Source: Enterovibrio baiacu (GTDB taxonomy: Bacteria; Pseudomonadota; Gammaproteobacteria; Enterobacterales; Vibrionaceae). Taken from it: a DNA stretch of 64,000 bases. A program made the position numbers and the translations under genes. Below the pieces are notes generated by a model. That model searched no databases. It was not told where the DNA came from and saw only the letters and a list, made by a program, of their open reading frames with translations. Position 1 is the stretch's first letter. Every line of letters begins with the position of its first letter. The DNA lies in NCBI RefSeq assembly GCF_004120195.1, contig NZ_SCHN01000007.1, positions 310,001 to 374,000 on the forward strand, given 5' to 3'. Positions 26,924 through 35,680 of this stretch are shown here, piece after piece.

Positions 26924-27664
26924 TTATGCGCGACCTGTTGACAAAAATGACACCCAATCCAAACGATGCCTTTCTTTCGCCGCTTTCACTGCGCGATGAA
27001 CGTCGTAGTCGATGCGTTTATGGTCGACATGCCAATCCGCCCCTTCTCCATCCACTATGGCGTATGAGGCATGATGGCTAAACGTTTGCATCTTATGAAA
27101 TACGGGCTCATCATCTGCGTAAGCTGGCAGCCCTACACTACCCGGGTTAACAATGTATTGCCGCGTGGAGGTTTTCACCAGCCGAGGTAAATGCGTGTGA
27201 CCACAACAAATGAGTGAATGGCTATTGCCTGCTAACAGACGAAGAATGTCAGATTCGTCACGCAGAATAGGCGCACCCACTTTTAGATCTTCAAGCAGAT
27301 AAATCAAGTCATCTTCGGGCGTGCCATGACAAAAGAACACATCGTCGTTAAGCGCATAAGTAGCAGGTAAGCCTCGCATCCAGGTCAACGGCGCGTCACC
27401 CAGATCCTCGAGTATAAATGCCATGGTGGGATTGGCATCAATGTCATTCTGCGTTGCTTCGTAGATTTGTCGGTCTTGATTACCGCGAATGGTGAGGAAA
27501 TCCTCTTCCATCAAACGCTCGTACGTCGCGCGCGGCGCTATGGGTCCGTAGAGGATGTCGCCCAAGTTGACGACGAGATCGACACCTTGATGGCGAATAT
27601 CATCAAGCACCGCATCGAGTGCGTAAATATTGCTATGAATGTCTGATATCAGTGCAATGCGCAT
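26924..27664 (-). CDS. Calcineurin-like metallophosphoesterase (YfcE/MJ0936 type)
   Basis: 246 residues. All metal-ligand motifs of the fold are seen in order: DIHSN (8-12), GDILYGP (about 35), GNQD (about 60), FFCHGTPEDD (about 110), CCGHTHLP (about 155) and NPGSVGLP (about 173). Such enzymes are two-metal phosphodiesterases or phosphatases; the natural substrate of this subgroup is unknown. GGGGAGAC before the ATG. Likely first gene of a pair with the small protein at 26603. Its promoter region borders the CATCATGG repeat. Confidence 0.87.
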   Translation of the reverse strand: MRIALISDIHSNIYALDAVLDDIRHQGVDLVVNLGDILYGPIAPRATYERLMEEDFLTIRGNQDRQIYEATQNDIDANPTMAFILEDLGDAPLTWMRGLPATYALNDDVFFCHGTPEDDLIYLLEDLKVGAPILRDESDILRLLAGNSHSLICCGHTHLPRLVKTSTRQYIVNPGSVGLPAYADDEPVFHKMQTFSHHASYAIVDGEGADWHVDHKRIDYDVHRAVKAAKERHRLDWVSFLSTGRA

Positions 27665-27769
27665 GTATGTCTCCCCTCGCGGAAAATGCTATACCAACAA
27701 CCTGAAGATGCCGTCACCATCACGTGCACCTTAAACGCGTACGTAAAGGGAGAGGTATGCACCCAATGC

Positions 27770-27841
27770 CATCATGGCATCATGGCATCATGGCATCATG
27801 GCATCATGGCATCATGGCATCATGGCATCATGGCATCATGG
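27770..27841 (+). repeat. Nine perfect tandem copies of CATCATGG
   Basis: 72 bases of an uninterrupted 8-base repeat. It ends two bases before the stop codon of the LysR-type gene (read from the other strand) and lies about 105 bases upstream of the metallophosphoesterase start. The plus-strand frame through it (HHGIMASW repeats) lacks features of a gene. Confidence 0.95.
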
Positions 27842-27843
27842 CG

Positions 27844-28815
27844 TCAGATGTCACTGTTTGATCCCGTTTGCCCACTAAAGCCACAATACAACTCGGAGTA
27901 ATTCGCGATCAAATCCTCTTTCAGCTTTTTTATAAATGCACGGGCAACGGGGGATAAGCTGACATTCTTTCTATGCACAAGCATGATGTAACGGTTGATG
28001 GAAACATCGTCAATTGAGAGCGACAGCAAGCTTCCTTTTTTCACCTCTTCTTGAATCAAAAAATGAGAGGCAATGGCCACCCCCGTATTTAACTCAACGG
28101 CTTTCTTTACCGCCTCCATACTGCCAAGAGCAACGACCTGTTTAAAGTTTACTTTCGTGCCACTTGTTCTCTCGACGTTTTTGACGGTCGTACTTTTGCG
28201 GTTTGATGTCAGCAGCGACAGCCCATGCAATTCACTTAATGGTATGGATGCTTTCCCTTCCCACTTGGTCAACACCATCGGATGTTGCGGTGAAACAACG
28301 ACCGTTAGCCTATCGCGCAGCAAGGGTTCAAAGTGCAGCTTTTTATCATCCAGCCCTGTTTCTGCTGGTTGTGACACAAAACCCAACTCACAATCACGCC
28401 CATAAGACACTTCACTGATGACATCTTTGGCATATTTGATTTGAGATTCTAGATTCACGCTAGGGTACATGAGATGAAAATCAGACAATGCTTGGGGAAG
28501 GATATAAGTGCCAGGCGTATTGGAACTGCACACTTTTAAATCCCCTGTGGAGAGTTTGTTTAACGTGACTAACTCGTTCTTTGAATCACGGATAGCTTTA
28601 ATCACCGCCTCACAGTGAGGTAACACCCGCTGTCCAGCCATCGTCAGTTTCACATCTCTCCCAACACGATCGAGCAACTGCGCTTTATAATAGTTCTCTA
28701 AGTTTTTAATGCGTTGAGAGATCGTCGCCTGCGTACAGAAGCACTCTTCAGCGGCTTGTGTAAAACTGCGCAGGTGGGCGATTTTCACGAAAGCCTCAAA
28801 GTTCTCTATTCTCAT
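27844..28815 (-). CDS. LysR-type transcriptional regulator
   Basis: 323 residues from MRIENFEAFVKIAHLRSFTQAAEE at 28815, behind AAGGA; an upstream in-frame start would add 16 residues with no ribosome site. N-terminal winged helix (RSFTQAAEECFCTQATISQRIKNLE) and a substrate-binding co-inducer domain from about 90. It lies downstream of and codirectional with the DASS / phosphoglycerate-mutase-like genes (98 bases after the latter) and is probably their regulator. The stop codon abuts the CATCATGG repeat. Confidence 0.9.
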   Translation of the reverse strand: MRIENFEAFVKIAHLRSFTQAAEECFCTQATISQRIKNLENYYKAQLLDRVGRDVKLTMAGQRVLPHCEAVIKAIRDSKNELVTLNKLSTGDLKVCSSNTPGTYILPQALSDFHLMYPSVNLESQIKYAKDVISEVSYGRDCELGFVSQPAETGLDDKKLHFEPLLRDRLTVVVSPQHPMVLTKWEGKASIPLSELHGLSLLTSNRKSTTVKNVERTSGTKVNFKQVVALGSMEAVKKAVELNTGVAIASHFLIQEEVKKGSLLSLSIDDVSINRYIMLVHRKNVSLSPVARAFIKKLKEDLIANYSELYCGFSGQTGSNSDI

Positions 28816-28913
28816 TTCATTCCTTGTAAAAAAGCAGAAGCGACACATCAACCATGATGTCACTTCTGCTTTGAGTATAAGAGATAACCTTGCTTAGACA
28901 GTGCTTTTATGAC

Positions 28914-30161
28914 CTAAGCACCAAGCTTAGCAACGACCCCTAAGTGATCCATTTGTATGCGGAAAAAATCCCGCGCCGTGAGGTTATTCAAACTGCCATG
29001 TGTCACGTACTTTTCACCGAAGTTTTCAATCGGCAGGCGTCTTACATTCCCGCCAGCAAAAAACGACGGCACAGGATCACCAGAATGATCCCGTCTCATG
29101 CAAGGGGTTGAATGATCGCTTGTATAGCCAACAAAACACTCATTCAAATCAATGTGTCTGAGTATGTGCCCTAGCATCATATCGAGCTTAATCGCAGACG
29201 ATACTTTAATCATGGGTTGGCAATCATGCCCCGCCAAATCAGGAGACTTGATGTGCAACACGACCCAATCATAACCGCTCTTCAATTGTTCAATCGCAAG
29301 GTCTGCTTTAGCGATAAAGTCCGTATCATGGCCAGCGGTAAAGCTGTCGCGGTGATACACGTCAAAGCCCGCCATTCTAGCGATTCCAAGCACAGTGCGA
29401 TCACCTGCGATGCACGCACCACGAATACCCAGTGTTGTTGTGATCTTTGGTGCCTGTATTTCTCGCCCGATGCCACGCAGCAAAATCATATTTGCAGGCG
29501 GCATACCTTGTAACGAACGTTCGGCATTGATTGGATGCAAACTCAGGACAGAAAACATTTTCTCTGTCAGTTCATTAATGGCGTCAGCAGTGTTTATCGC
29601 ATCACTTTCTTCATTCAATGCAATGCTCTTACAGACTGTCTCCCCTTCTTTCGCTGTACCAGGATCTGTCGTACTAACATGTTCAGAGAGATTCTCACCA
29701 CGTAAAACGACAGCAACACGGTGGGCACTCAGCGGACGAACAATCACCTTAATACCGTTAGAAAGCACAATCCCGTCTAGCGCCTCTGCAAGTTCATGTG
29801 TACCCGCGTTGATGCGCCCAGCTCGACGGTCAAGCACGGTGAATTCATCATCAACCGTCGCAAAGTTACCGCGAAACGCAATGTCGGAGGGTAACAACTC
29901 GATCCCTGCACCGTATGCTTCAATAGGACCACGCCCTGTGTAAACCTCATAAGGGTCGTAACCAAAAATCGCTAAATGGCCTACGTCCGTGCCGACAGGA
30001 ACGCCCGGTTGTACTGGGTGCACGTTCCCGAATAGCCCCTTTTTCGCCAACGCAGTTAAGTTTGGTGTTAACGCATACTCGAGCGGGGTAAGACCGTTTA
30101 GGTCAGGTATAGGGTTATCCCCCATACCGTCAGCAATAATTAATAGGGCTTGTTTACTCAT
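28914..30161 (-). CDS. Archaeal-type (ApgM) cofactor-independent phosphoglycerate mutase homologue
   Basis: 415 residues of the alkaline phosphatase superfamily. Metal ligands fit: ADGMGD (D11), HIKSPDLAGHD and YTSDHSTPC with RRDHSGDPVP. The nucleophile region reads VGTDVGHLAIFGYDPYEVYTGRGPIEA, the ApgM signature, with Thr58 at the position where I recall Ser in characterised enzymes. ApgM interconverts 3- and 2-phosphoglycerate. Here the gene is coupled by a 4-base overlap to a membrane-protein gene and lies in one unit with a DASS anion transporter and a LysR regulator. That context suggests a catabolic role on an imported phosphorylated or similar anion, not glycolysis. Confidence 0.8.
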   Translation of the reverse strand: MSKQALLIIADGMGDNPIPDLNGLTPLEYALTPNLTALAKKGLFGNVHPVQPGVPVGTDVGHLAIFGYDPYEVYTGRGPIEAYGAGIELLPSDIAFRGNFATVDDEFTVLDRRAGRINAGTHELAEALDGIVLSNGIKVIVRPLSAHRVAVVLRGENLSEHVSTTDPGTAKEGETVCKSIALNEESDAINTADAINELTEKMFSVLSLHPINAERSLQGMPPANMILLRGIGREIQAPKITTTLGIRGACIAGDRTVLGIARMAGFDVYHRDSFTAGHDTDFIAKADLAIEQLKSGYDWVVLHIKSPDLAGHDCQPMIKVSSAIKLDMMLGHILRHIDLNECFVGYTSDHSTPCMRRDHSGDPVPSFFAGGNVRRLPIENFGEKYVTHGSLNNLTARDFFRIQMDHLGVVAKLGA

Positions 30162-30937
30162 TTTTGCTCCTCAATTGGCGCTGATTCAACGGCTTCTTTT
30201 TCGTCGACAAGTACATCTCTTCGTTTCCAAAGCAACGCGCCGGAAATTAGGATGACGAACGTCCAAAGCACCCATTTGATGCTTGGTGCTGGACGGTATA
30301 AACGCACTTTTGTTTCAACTTCCTGTCCAGCAGCCAGCGCGCTTCGATTCACCGTTACCACTTTCCAATCATCCAGTTTACTGATGGTGAATGTTTTCTT
30401 TTTCTTCGACCATTCCGGTGTTACAACACCATAAAGCTCGGTGCCTTTTGGCACAGAAAGCTGGGTAGAAAAATCATCAATTGTAGAGGGTGATGTATTG
30501 GTAAAGGTGTAAGAAACACGCGTAACGCCAGCAGGATGGCTGTACTTGAGCTTCGCTTTCTTTTCTTTGTAGAGCTTTTTCACTTGAAACGTTTGCTGCA
30601 ACGTCACTGCGCTATCACTTGACGCAAAACGGTATCGATATGCCTCACGGCCATGAATGTCGACGCGCTCAGGCGTGCCAATCAATGTTCCCGACAATAC
30701 TTCGTAGTTTGCTAACTGACCCTTTTCATAAGCAGGTAAGTAAACAACACCCTCGGCATTGGTGGTCGCAGTGACGGAGGTATTGATAATGCCTTCCGAA
30801 CCTGACGGTTGGATGTTCTCGTGGTATTGCTGAATGTCTCCAAATTCTTTAGCAGCAAGGGTTGGCGACAACACAATACCGAGTGGAAATAACAGTGTAA
30901 GCACTGCGCGTGTTGAAAATAACGGCTTAAACATCAT
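30158..30937 (-). CDS. Membrane-anchored periplasmic protein, unrecognised
   Basis: 259 residues. Signal peptide ending near AAKEF (residue 30), a beta-rich periplasmic domain (about 30-225, many Thr/Val/Tyr strands and a KKLYKEKKAKLKY basic stretch), one membrane helix (about 227-245) and a short cytoplasmic tail with KRRDVLVDEKEAVE. AAGGAGG precedes the ATG. It lies 9 bases after the DASS transporter gene and overlaps the phosphoglycerate-mutase-like gene by ATGA. It may be a periplasmic accessory of the transporter. No domain recognised. Confidence 0.75.
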   Translation of the reverse strand: MMFKPLFSTRAVLTLLFPLGIVLSPTLAAKEFGDIQQYHENIQPSGSEGIINTSVTATTNAEGVVYLPAYEKGQLANYEVLSGTLIGTPERVDIHGREAYRYRFASSDSAVTLQQTFQVKKLYKEKKAKLKYSHPAGVTRVSYTFTNTSPSTIDDFSTQLSVPKGTELYGVVTPEWSKKKKTFTISKLDDWKVVTVNRSALAAGQEVETKVRLYRPAPSIKWVLWTFVILISGALLWKRRDVLVDEKEAVESAPIEEQK

Positions 30938-30946
30938 GTAGCCTCC

Positions 30947-32413
30947 TTAAGGTGTAATGCCGAGATATGCGAACCATGTGAACGACGCGCCAAACATGAA
31001 GCACCACTTCGCCATCAAGGTTAAAACGCCATATAACAACTGGTTATTTACCGAGAAATAGCCTGTGCTGTAATACACCAAGTTTGCTTTACTGTGTGGA
31101 GGAAGCGTGATGGTATCTGCAATCGTGAATGCGGCGGGTAGCGCCAACATCAGAGGCGGAACCCCTGCACTTTCTGCAAGACCAATAAGGGTGGGAATAA
31201 GGATAATGGTCCGAACCGTTTTACTGGTGAAGACGAAATGACTGAAGCTGGATATCGCGATAACCACACCATAGAGAGTGGTGAAGCTCATGTCTTTCAC
31301 ACCAAGGTGGTCAAAGATACTGCCCAACGCCCATGACGCAACACCGGTTTCGCTCAATGACACACCAACGGCGTAAGCACCGGCGGCAAACACCATCAAG
31401 TTCCAGGGTATTTTTGCCTCTTTCCAAGAAAGAATGCCGACATAAGGCATAAAGAATATCGCTGCAGAAATAACAGCAACCATCACTAAGCTAATCTGAA
31501 AACCAAACAGATCCATGTGCCATTTATCAGTGGCCCATAAACAGATGGTGAGAATGAAGATGGACGCGGCTTTCTTTTCATTTGACGATACAGAACCCAA
31601 CTCCTGATATTGTCGATTGATTTCTTGTATCTCTTCGCCGCCAGATTTCGCCGAACCTGAGGGTTTAAATAGCGCAATACCGATAAAGAATGATGCAATC
31701 AGTGTAAGGATAGCGATAGGTGCTGACGCAATGAACCATTCCCCCCAAGATACTGAAGAGCCAGTTAGCTCTTTCATCAAACCAATGGCAAGAATCTGAG
31801 GTGCTGTTGCGGTCACAATGGCTGACGTAGAAATGTTGTTTGCTTGCAGGCCCTGAATGGCCAGTAACTTGCCAAGATTCTTATTACCCTTTTCAACGCT
31901 GAATGCTTTGGCGATAAGAAGCACGATCGGCAACAACATAGCAGCACGCGCCGTTGTGGATGGCACAATAAAAGCGATGGTAAAGTTTGCAGCCATCAGC
32001 GACATCAACATCGACTTCCATGTTTTACCAAAGCGAGTGATGATTGCTAGCGCGATACGTTTAGCCAATCCGCTCTTTTCCATGCCCGATGTGATGATGA
32101 AGGCTGAGATCATTAGCCAAATCACGCCGTAACCCATGGTCCCTAGCGCATTCTTCTCGGCCCACCCACCAAGAATGGATAGCAAGGCGATCGAAATCAT
32201 TGAGGTCGCATAGTTGGGCAGTGATTCGGATACCCAAAGGATTAGCGCAAAGCTAAAAATACCAAGGGACATCTTGCCTTCGAACGTAATGCCGTCAGGT
32301 GTTGGTATGGAATAGAAAATCATGAGTACAACCATGGCCAATGGTAGGCCGAGGTAATACATTATTTTCTCTGTTTTACTTTTGGAGCTCAGGTCTCTCA
32401 CAATGCTTACCAC
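30947..32413 (-). CDS. DASS (SLC13/CitT) family anion transporter
   Basis: 488 residues from the GTG at 32413, seven bases after AAAGGAG; the longer frame from a TTG has no room for a ribosome site. About 11-12 membrane helices with the two DASS signature loops: PSTTARAAMLLPIV near residue 150 and ALPAAFTIADTITLPPHSK near 440. Family members import di- and tricarboxylates, sulfate or related anions with Na+ or by exchange. First gene of the four-gene unit. The usual SNT signature is replaced by STT, so the substrate cannot be read from it. Confidence 0.88.
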   Translation of the reverse strand: MVSIVRDLSSKSKTEKIMYYLGLPLAMVVLMIFYSIPTPDGITFEGKMSLGIFSFALILWVSESLPNYATSMISIALLSILGGWAEKNALGTMGYGVIWLMISAFIITSGMEKSGLAKRIALAIITRFGKTWKSMLMSLMAANFTIAFIVPSTTARAAMLLPIVLLIAKAFSVEKGNKNLGKLLAIQGLQANNISTSAIVTATAPQILAIGLMKELTGSSVSWGEWFIASAPIAILTLIASFFIGIALFKPSGSAKSGGEEIQEINRQYQELGSVSSNEKKAASIFILTICLWATDKWHMDLFGFQISLVMVAVISAAIFFMPYVGILSWKEAKIPWNLMVFAAGAYAVGVSLSETGVASWALGSIFDHLGVKDMSFTTLYGVVIAISSFSHFVFTSKTVRTIILIPTLIGLAESAGVPPLMLALPAAFTIADTITLPPHSKANLVYYSTGYFSVNNQLLYGVLTLMAKWCFMFGASFTWFAYLGITP

Positions 32414-32940
32414 TAGCAATCTCCTTTGCTTTTAGTCCAGTGAGTATGGTTTTCCTAGCCTTTACCTCAGTCTATCGCTGAGCTACCAAAAGGTTATGTT
32501 TGACAACATTCACTGTTCAATCGAAAGGATGAATGCCAAGCATTGGATTATCAAATGGATGAATGCGAACTATTGAGGCGAAATAAAAACAACCTGTTGT
32601 TTTTAATAATATAGTTAATAGTAATGATTAATATGAGGATATGGCGTTGTTGCGAATATGTCTGACAGGAAACTGATAGGAGAGTATTTTCAGAGGCAAG
32701 CACTAGCACAAAAACTTGCCAAGAATAACAGTACGCATGACAAAAGCTGGAGCGTGATAAGTGCTATTTTTACCGTTGTTGTGTCCAAATAGCCGAGAGA
32801 TGGTTGTTCACGAAGATTCTTACCTGGATAGGCGCAGCAATGATGTCGGCACTACTGCGTCTCAATAATAACCAGTAAAAGGTTAACTAAGGCGGAGTTA
32901 GGAAGACACTCTCCGCCATTTAGATGGATGACCAGTTACG
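32414..32940. other. Promoter region of the DASS operon
   Basis: 527 bases without a gene. It contains two direct copies of GGATGAATGC (32527-32536 and 32557-32566), 30 bases apart, about 115-150 bases upstream of the transporter start, a plausible regulator site. A weak hairpin GGCGGAG/CTCCGCC (32891-32917) lies just after the small periplasmic protein gene. The remainder is AT-rich with nothing recognised. Confidence 0.5.
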
Positions 32941-33339
32941 CTACGCTTCTTGATTAAACACACTCTCAGGTTCGGATTCCAAAGGCTTCACGGGCGCAGG
33001 TTCTGTTTCTTCAGGCGTTAATACTTCGTCGGCTTTCTTTTTCGCTTCTTCGGCAAGCTCGCCACTTTTCTCTTTGGTCTTATCCCAAATGTCTGCACTC
33101 TTTTCTTTCGTGCTTTCCCATAAGCTGTCGCCGCCTTCTTGCGCGCCTTCTAACAGCTCATTGCTTTTCTCTTTTGTCGCATCCCACGCGCTATCACCCG
33201 CTTCTTTTGCAGATTCCCACGCTTCGGCGGCAGACTCTTTGGCTTTATCCCAACTACTTTGCTCTGCGTGCGCGGCCCCTGAAAGACCTAAAACAGGTAA
33301 ACAAAATAGCAAAGACAGTAAAATCGGTTTCATTTGCAT
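32941..33339 (-). CDS. Secreted amphipathic-repeat (LEA/apolipoprotein-like) protein
   Basis: 132 residues from the ATG at 33339, behind AAGGAG at correct spacing. Signal peptide (MQMKPILLSLLFCLPVLGLSGAAHA), then four or five repeats of roughly 11-22 residues built on S.W(D/E)..KEKS (SSWDKAKES, EAWESAKEA, SAWDATKEKS, SLWESTKEKS, DIWDKTKEKS), then an acidic Pro-rich tail. The pattern predicts a long amphipathic helix with one Trp per turn-set, as in LEA or apolipoprotein-like stress proteins. Periplasmic. Function unknown. Confidence 0.75.
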   Translation of the reverse strand: MQMKPILLSLLFCLPVLGLSGAAHAEQSSWDKAKESAAEAWESAKEAGDSAWDATKEKSNELLEGAQEGGDSLWESTKEKSADIWDKTKEKSGELAEEAKKKADEVLTPEETEPAPVKPLESEPESVFNQEA

Positions 33340-33572
33340 CTTAATGCTCCTTCTCGCGGGTGACACCCAACCAAACAACCCTGAGGTGTACCGAATGCTG
33401 ATGCATTTCCCTACACATTAGTCAATCTCGCTGAATACTGCACCATCATCTTGTTTGGATATAGACAGAGATAACACTCATCAACGTCACAATGATGACA
33501 ACAATAAAACACCGTTCATTATCATGCAAGAGCATAACCGTGCTGAGGAAGTGCAACGCATCACAAATAGAA

Positions 33573-33593
33573 ACGCCATCGATGAGATGGCGT
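33573..33593 (-). terminator. Terminator of the tct/CoA-transferase/lyase operon
   Basis: ACGCCATC, GATGA, GATGGCGT; on the minus strand followed by TTCTATTTGT, 35 bases after the last stop codon. Confidence 0.7.
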
Positions 33594-33627
33594 CAAGGCG
33601 GTATGCTGAACATGCGTCAACGTTGAA

Positions 33628-34473
33628 CTAGTCTGAATCAGGCACCGAGCGCTTTGCTGGGCCATCATACGTCCAAAGGAGATCTCGAGGAATTGGCCCT
33701 TTATTTCTGCCGCCTTGCTGGGTCTGCTCCCATGCGTGCGCCAGTATTCCCACCGAACGGGACAAACAAAACAGCCCTCTTGCCAATTCAGGTGCGACAC
33801 CGAGCTCTGCGTAGATCACCGCTGTTGCCCCGTCGATGTTCATTGGGATTTTCTTGCCTTTCTCTTTTTCTAGCTGCACTTCGACCTCTTGAGCAATCGC
33901 AAGAAAACGCCCTTCTACCACACCTGCTGTTTTCGCCTCTTCCACCACCGCCATTAAACGCGGCGCGCGGGGATCAACAGGATGAAAACGATGCCCAAAA
34001 CCCGGAATGAACTTGCCGAACAGTTCGCGCTGTTTCTCCAGCCCTTTTTGTGTAGCAACGACAACATCCACACCGTCGTTTTGCGTAATGTCATCAATCA
34101 TTTGATAGAAGGCCATTGCCTGTTCGCCCGCGCCACCATGCACATCGCCCAATACGTTAACCGCTGATGCCATGGCATTATTGAGTCCAACGCCGCAGGT
34201 TGCCGCCATGCGCGCAATTGCAATGCTGGGCGCTTGAGGGCCATGATCGACCGCTGACATTAACGCGGCATCGAGCAACCTGGCTTTTTCTGGCGATGGC
34301 AGCGAACCCTGCGTCATCAACCAAATCATTTGGGTGAAGCTGACGTTGCCGATGAGTGCTTCTATCGGGTAACCGTAGTAGCCAATCTCCCCCGGTGTCA
34401 TGTCGATAATGTCGGTACGCCACCAGTCAGCAACTGCTTTTTCTGGGCCTTCTGTGGGTCGTCGAATACTCAT
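33628..34473 (-). CDS. Citryl-CoA lyase-like enzyme (citrate synthase family)
   Basis: 281 residues, the compact form of the citrate synthase fold. Segments matching the C-terminal lyase part of ATP-citrate lyase and stand-alone citryl-CoA lyase: VDHGPQAPS (75-83), GDVHGG with H112, PGFGHRFHP with H161, NIDGATAV with D214, and CLSRSVGILAHAWEQ near 245. These supply the two His and one Asp expected in the active site. Expected reaction: citryl-CoA to acetyl-CoA and oxaloacetate, or the analogous cleavage of another tricarboxyl-CoA. Overlaps the CoA-transferase gene by ATGA and is the last gene of the tct operon. Confidence 0.82.
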   Translation of the reverse strand: MSIRRPTEGPEKAVADWWRTDIIDMTPGEIGYYGYPIEALIGNVSFTQMIWLMTQGSLPSPEKARLLDAALMSAVDHGPQAPSIAIARMAATCGVGLNNAMASAVNVLGDVHGGAGEQAMAFYQMIDDITQNDGVDVVVATQKGLEKQRELFGKFIPGFGHRFHPVDPRAPRLMAVVEEAKTAGVVEGRFLAIAQEVEVQLEKEKGKKIPMNIDGATAVIYAELGVAPELARGLFCLSRSVGILAHAWEQTQQGGRNKGPIPRDLLWTYDGPAKRSVPDSD

Positions 34474-35672
34474 ACGGCTCCTCCTTGTTTCAGGCGCTCA
34501 ATATCTTCATCACTAAAACCCAGCTCAGAGAGAATATCGTGACTGTGTTCGCCCAATTTAGGTGGGGGTGATTCCACTTTCGGGCGCTTTCCATCCACCA
34601 GAAAACCCGTTCTGACGATGTGAACGTCTCGCCCTACACCATCCACATCATCAAACGTGCCTTCAAAGTCGCGCTGCTTCACTTGTTCTAGGTTCAATGC
34701 CTGAGGCACAGACAACACGCGCCCCGCAGGCACGCCAATGGCATTCAGCTTTTGCTCCCACACCTCGGCAGACTCTGCCGAAAACGCATCTTCAAGGATC
34801 TCAGTCAGCACAGTGCGATGTTTAAGCCTTGCTTGTCGTTCACTAAACCGTGGATCCGCTTTTAGCTCGCCACGACCTAACAAATCACAAATGGCTTCAA
34901 ACTGCTCCTGCTTATTGGCGGCGATATTGATAAGACCATCACCGGTATTAAATGCCCCTGAAGGACTGGCCGTGACATTGTCGTTACCCATCGGTTGAGG
35001 CTCTCGACCTGCAACAAGAAAGTTAGATACCGCCCAACCCATCGTCGCGAGCGTTGACTCCAGCATGGAAACATCAATAAAACAGCCTTTGCCCGTGTGG
35101 GCACGTCCCGCGAGCGCTGAGGAAATCGCAAACGCTGCAGTAATGCCGCCAATGGTGTCAGCAATGGGATAGCCAACGCGGTACGGCGCATTGTCCGGCG
35201 CGCCTGTTATCGACATGACACCGGACATACCTTGGATGATTTGGTCATAGGCAGGCAGGTTTTTCATCGGGCCGTCAGCACCGTAACCCGAAATCGCGCA
35301 GTAAATCAGCTTAGGGTTGACGGTTTTTAACACCTCGTAATCCAGCCCCAAACGTGCCATGACGCCTGGGCGAAAGTTCTCCACCAGCACATCCGCAGAT
35401 TCCACCAGCTTTTTGAGCACAGCTTTGCCGTCTGGGTGCTTAAGGTTGACGGTGATAGAGCGTTTACCGGAATTTTGCGCCAGAAAGGAGATGCCCATTT
35501 TCTCTCGGTTTAACTCAACATCGGCCCCTAATTGACGAGCAAGGTCCCCACTAAGGGGGACCTCCACTTTGATCACTTCCGCACCGAGGTGCGCCAATTG
35601 ATGGCAAGCGAATGGGCCTGCCAACACATTGGTTAAATCCAACACCCTATAGGATGACAATGCATCGTGCAT
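34470..35672 (-). CDS. Class III (CaiB/BaiF) CoA-transferase
   Basis: 400 residues. N-terminal Rossmann-like half with VLDLTNVLAGPFACHQLAHLGAEVIKVE, then ENFRPGVMARLGLDYEVL, the YDQIIQGMSG segment with the catalytic Asp of the family, and GKGCFIDVSMLES. It moves CoA between a CoA thioester and a free carboxylic acid. Placed between tctA (8-base gap) and the lyase gene (4-base overlap), it is best read as the activation step that makes the lyase substrate from the imported tricarboxylate. The CoA donor is not deducible. Confidence 0.87.
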   Translation of the reverse strand: MHDALSSYRVLDLTNVLAGPFACHQLAHLGAEVIKVEVPLSGDLARQLGADVELNREKMGISFLAQNSGKRSITVNLKHPDGKAVLKKLVESADVLVENFRPGVMARLGLDYEVLKTVNPKLIYCAISGYGADGPMKNLPAYDQIIQGMSGVMSITGAPDNAPYRVGYPIADTIGGITAAFAISSALAGRAHTGKGCFIDVSMLESTLATMGWAVSNFLVAGREPQPMGNDNVTASPSGAFNTGDGLINIAANKQEQFEAICDLLGRGELKADPRFSERQARLKHRTVLTEILEDAFSAESAEVWEQKLNAIGVPAGRVLSVPQALNLEQVKQRDFEGTFDDVDGVGRDVHIVRTGFLVDGKRPKVESPPPKLGEHSHDILSELGFSDEDIERLKQGGAV

Positions 35673-35680
35673 GTTTCCTC

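Noticed and set aside
27770..27841. Possible CRISPR array
   Set aside because: The unit is 8 bases with no spacers; this is a simple tandem repeat.
27686..27901. Plus-strand frame with HHGIMASW repeats
   Set aside because: Arises from reading through the CATCATGG tandem repeat and runs into the LysR gene on the other strand; no gene signals.
33628..34473. Ordinary citrate synthase (GltA)
   Set aside because: Only 281 residues, and matches the citryl-CoA lyase part of the family; gene context is CoA-transferase and tricarboxylate uptake.
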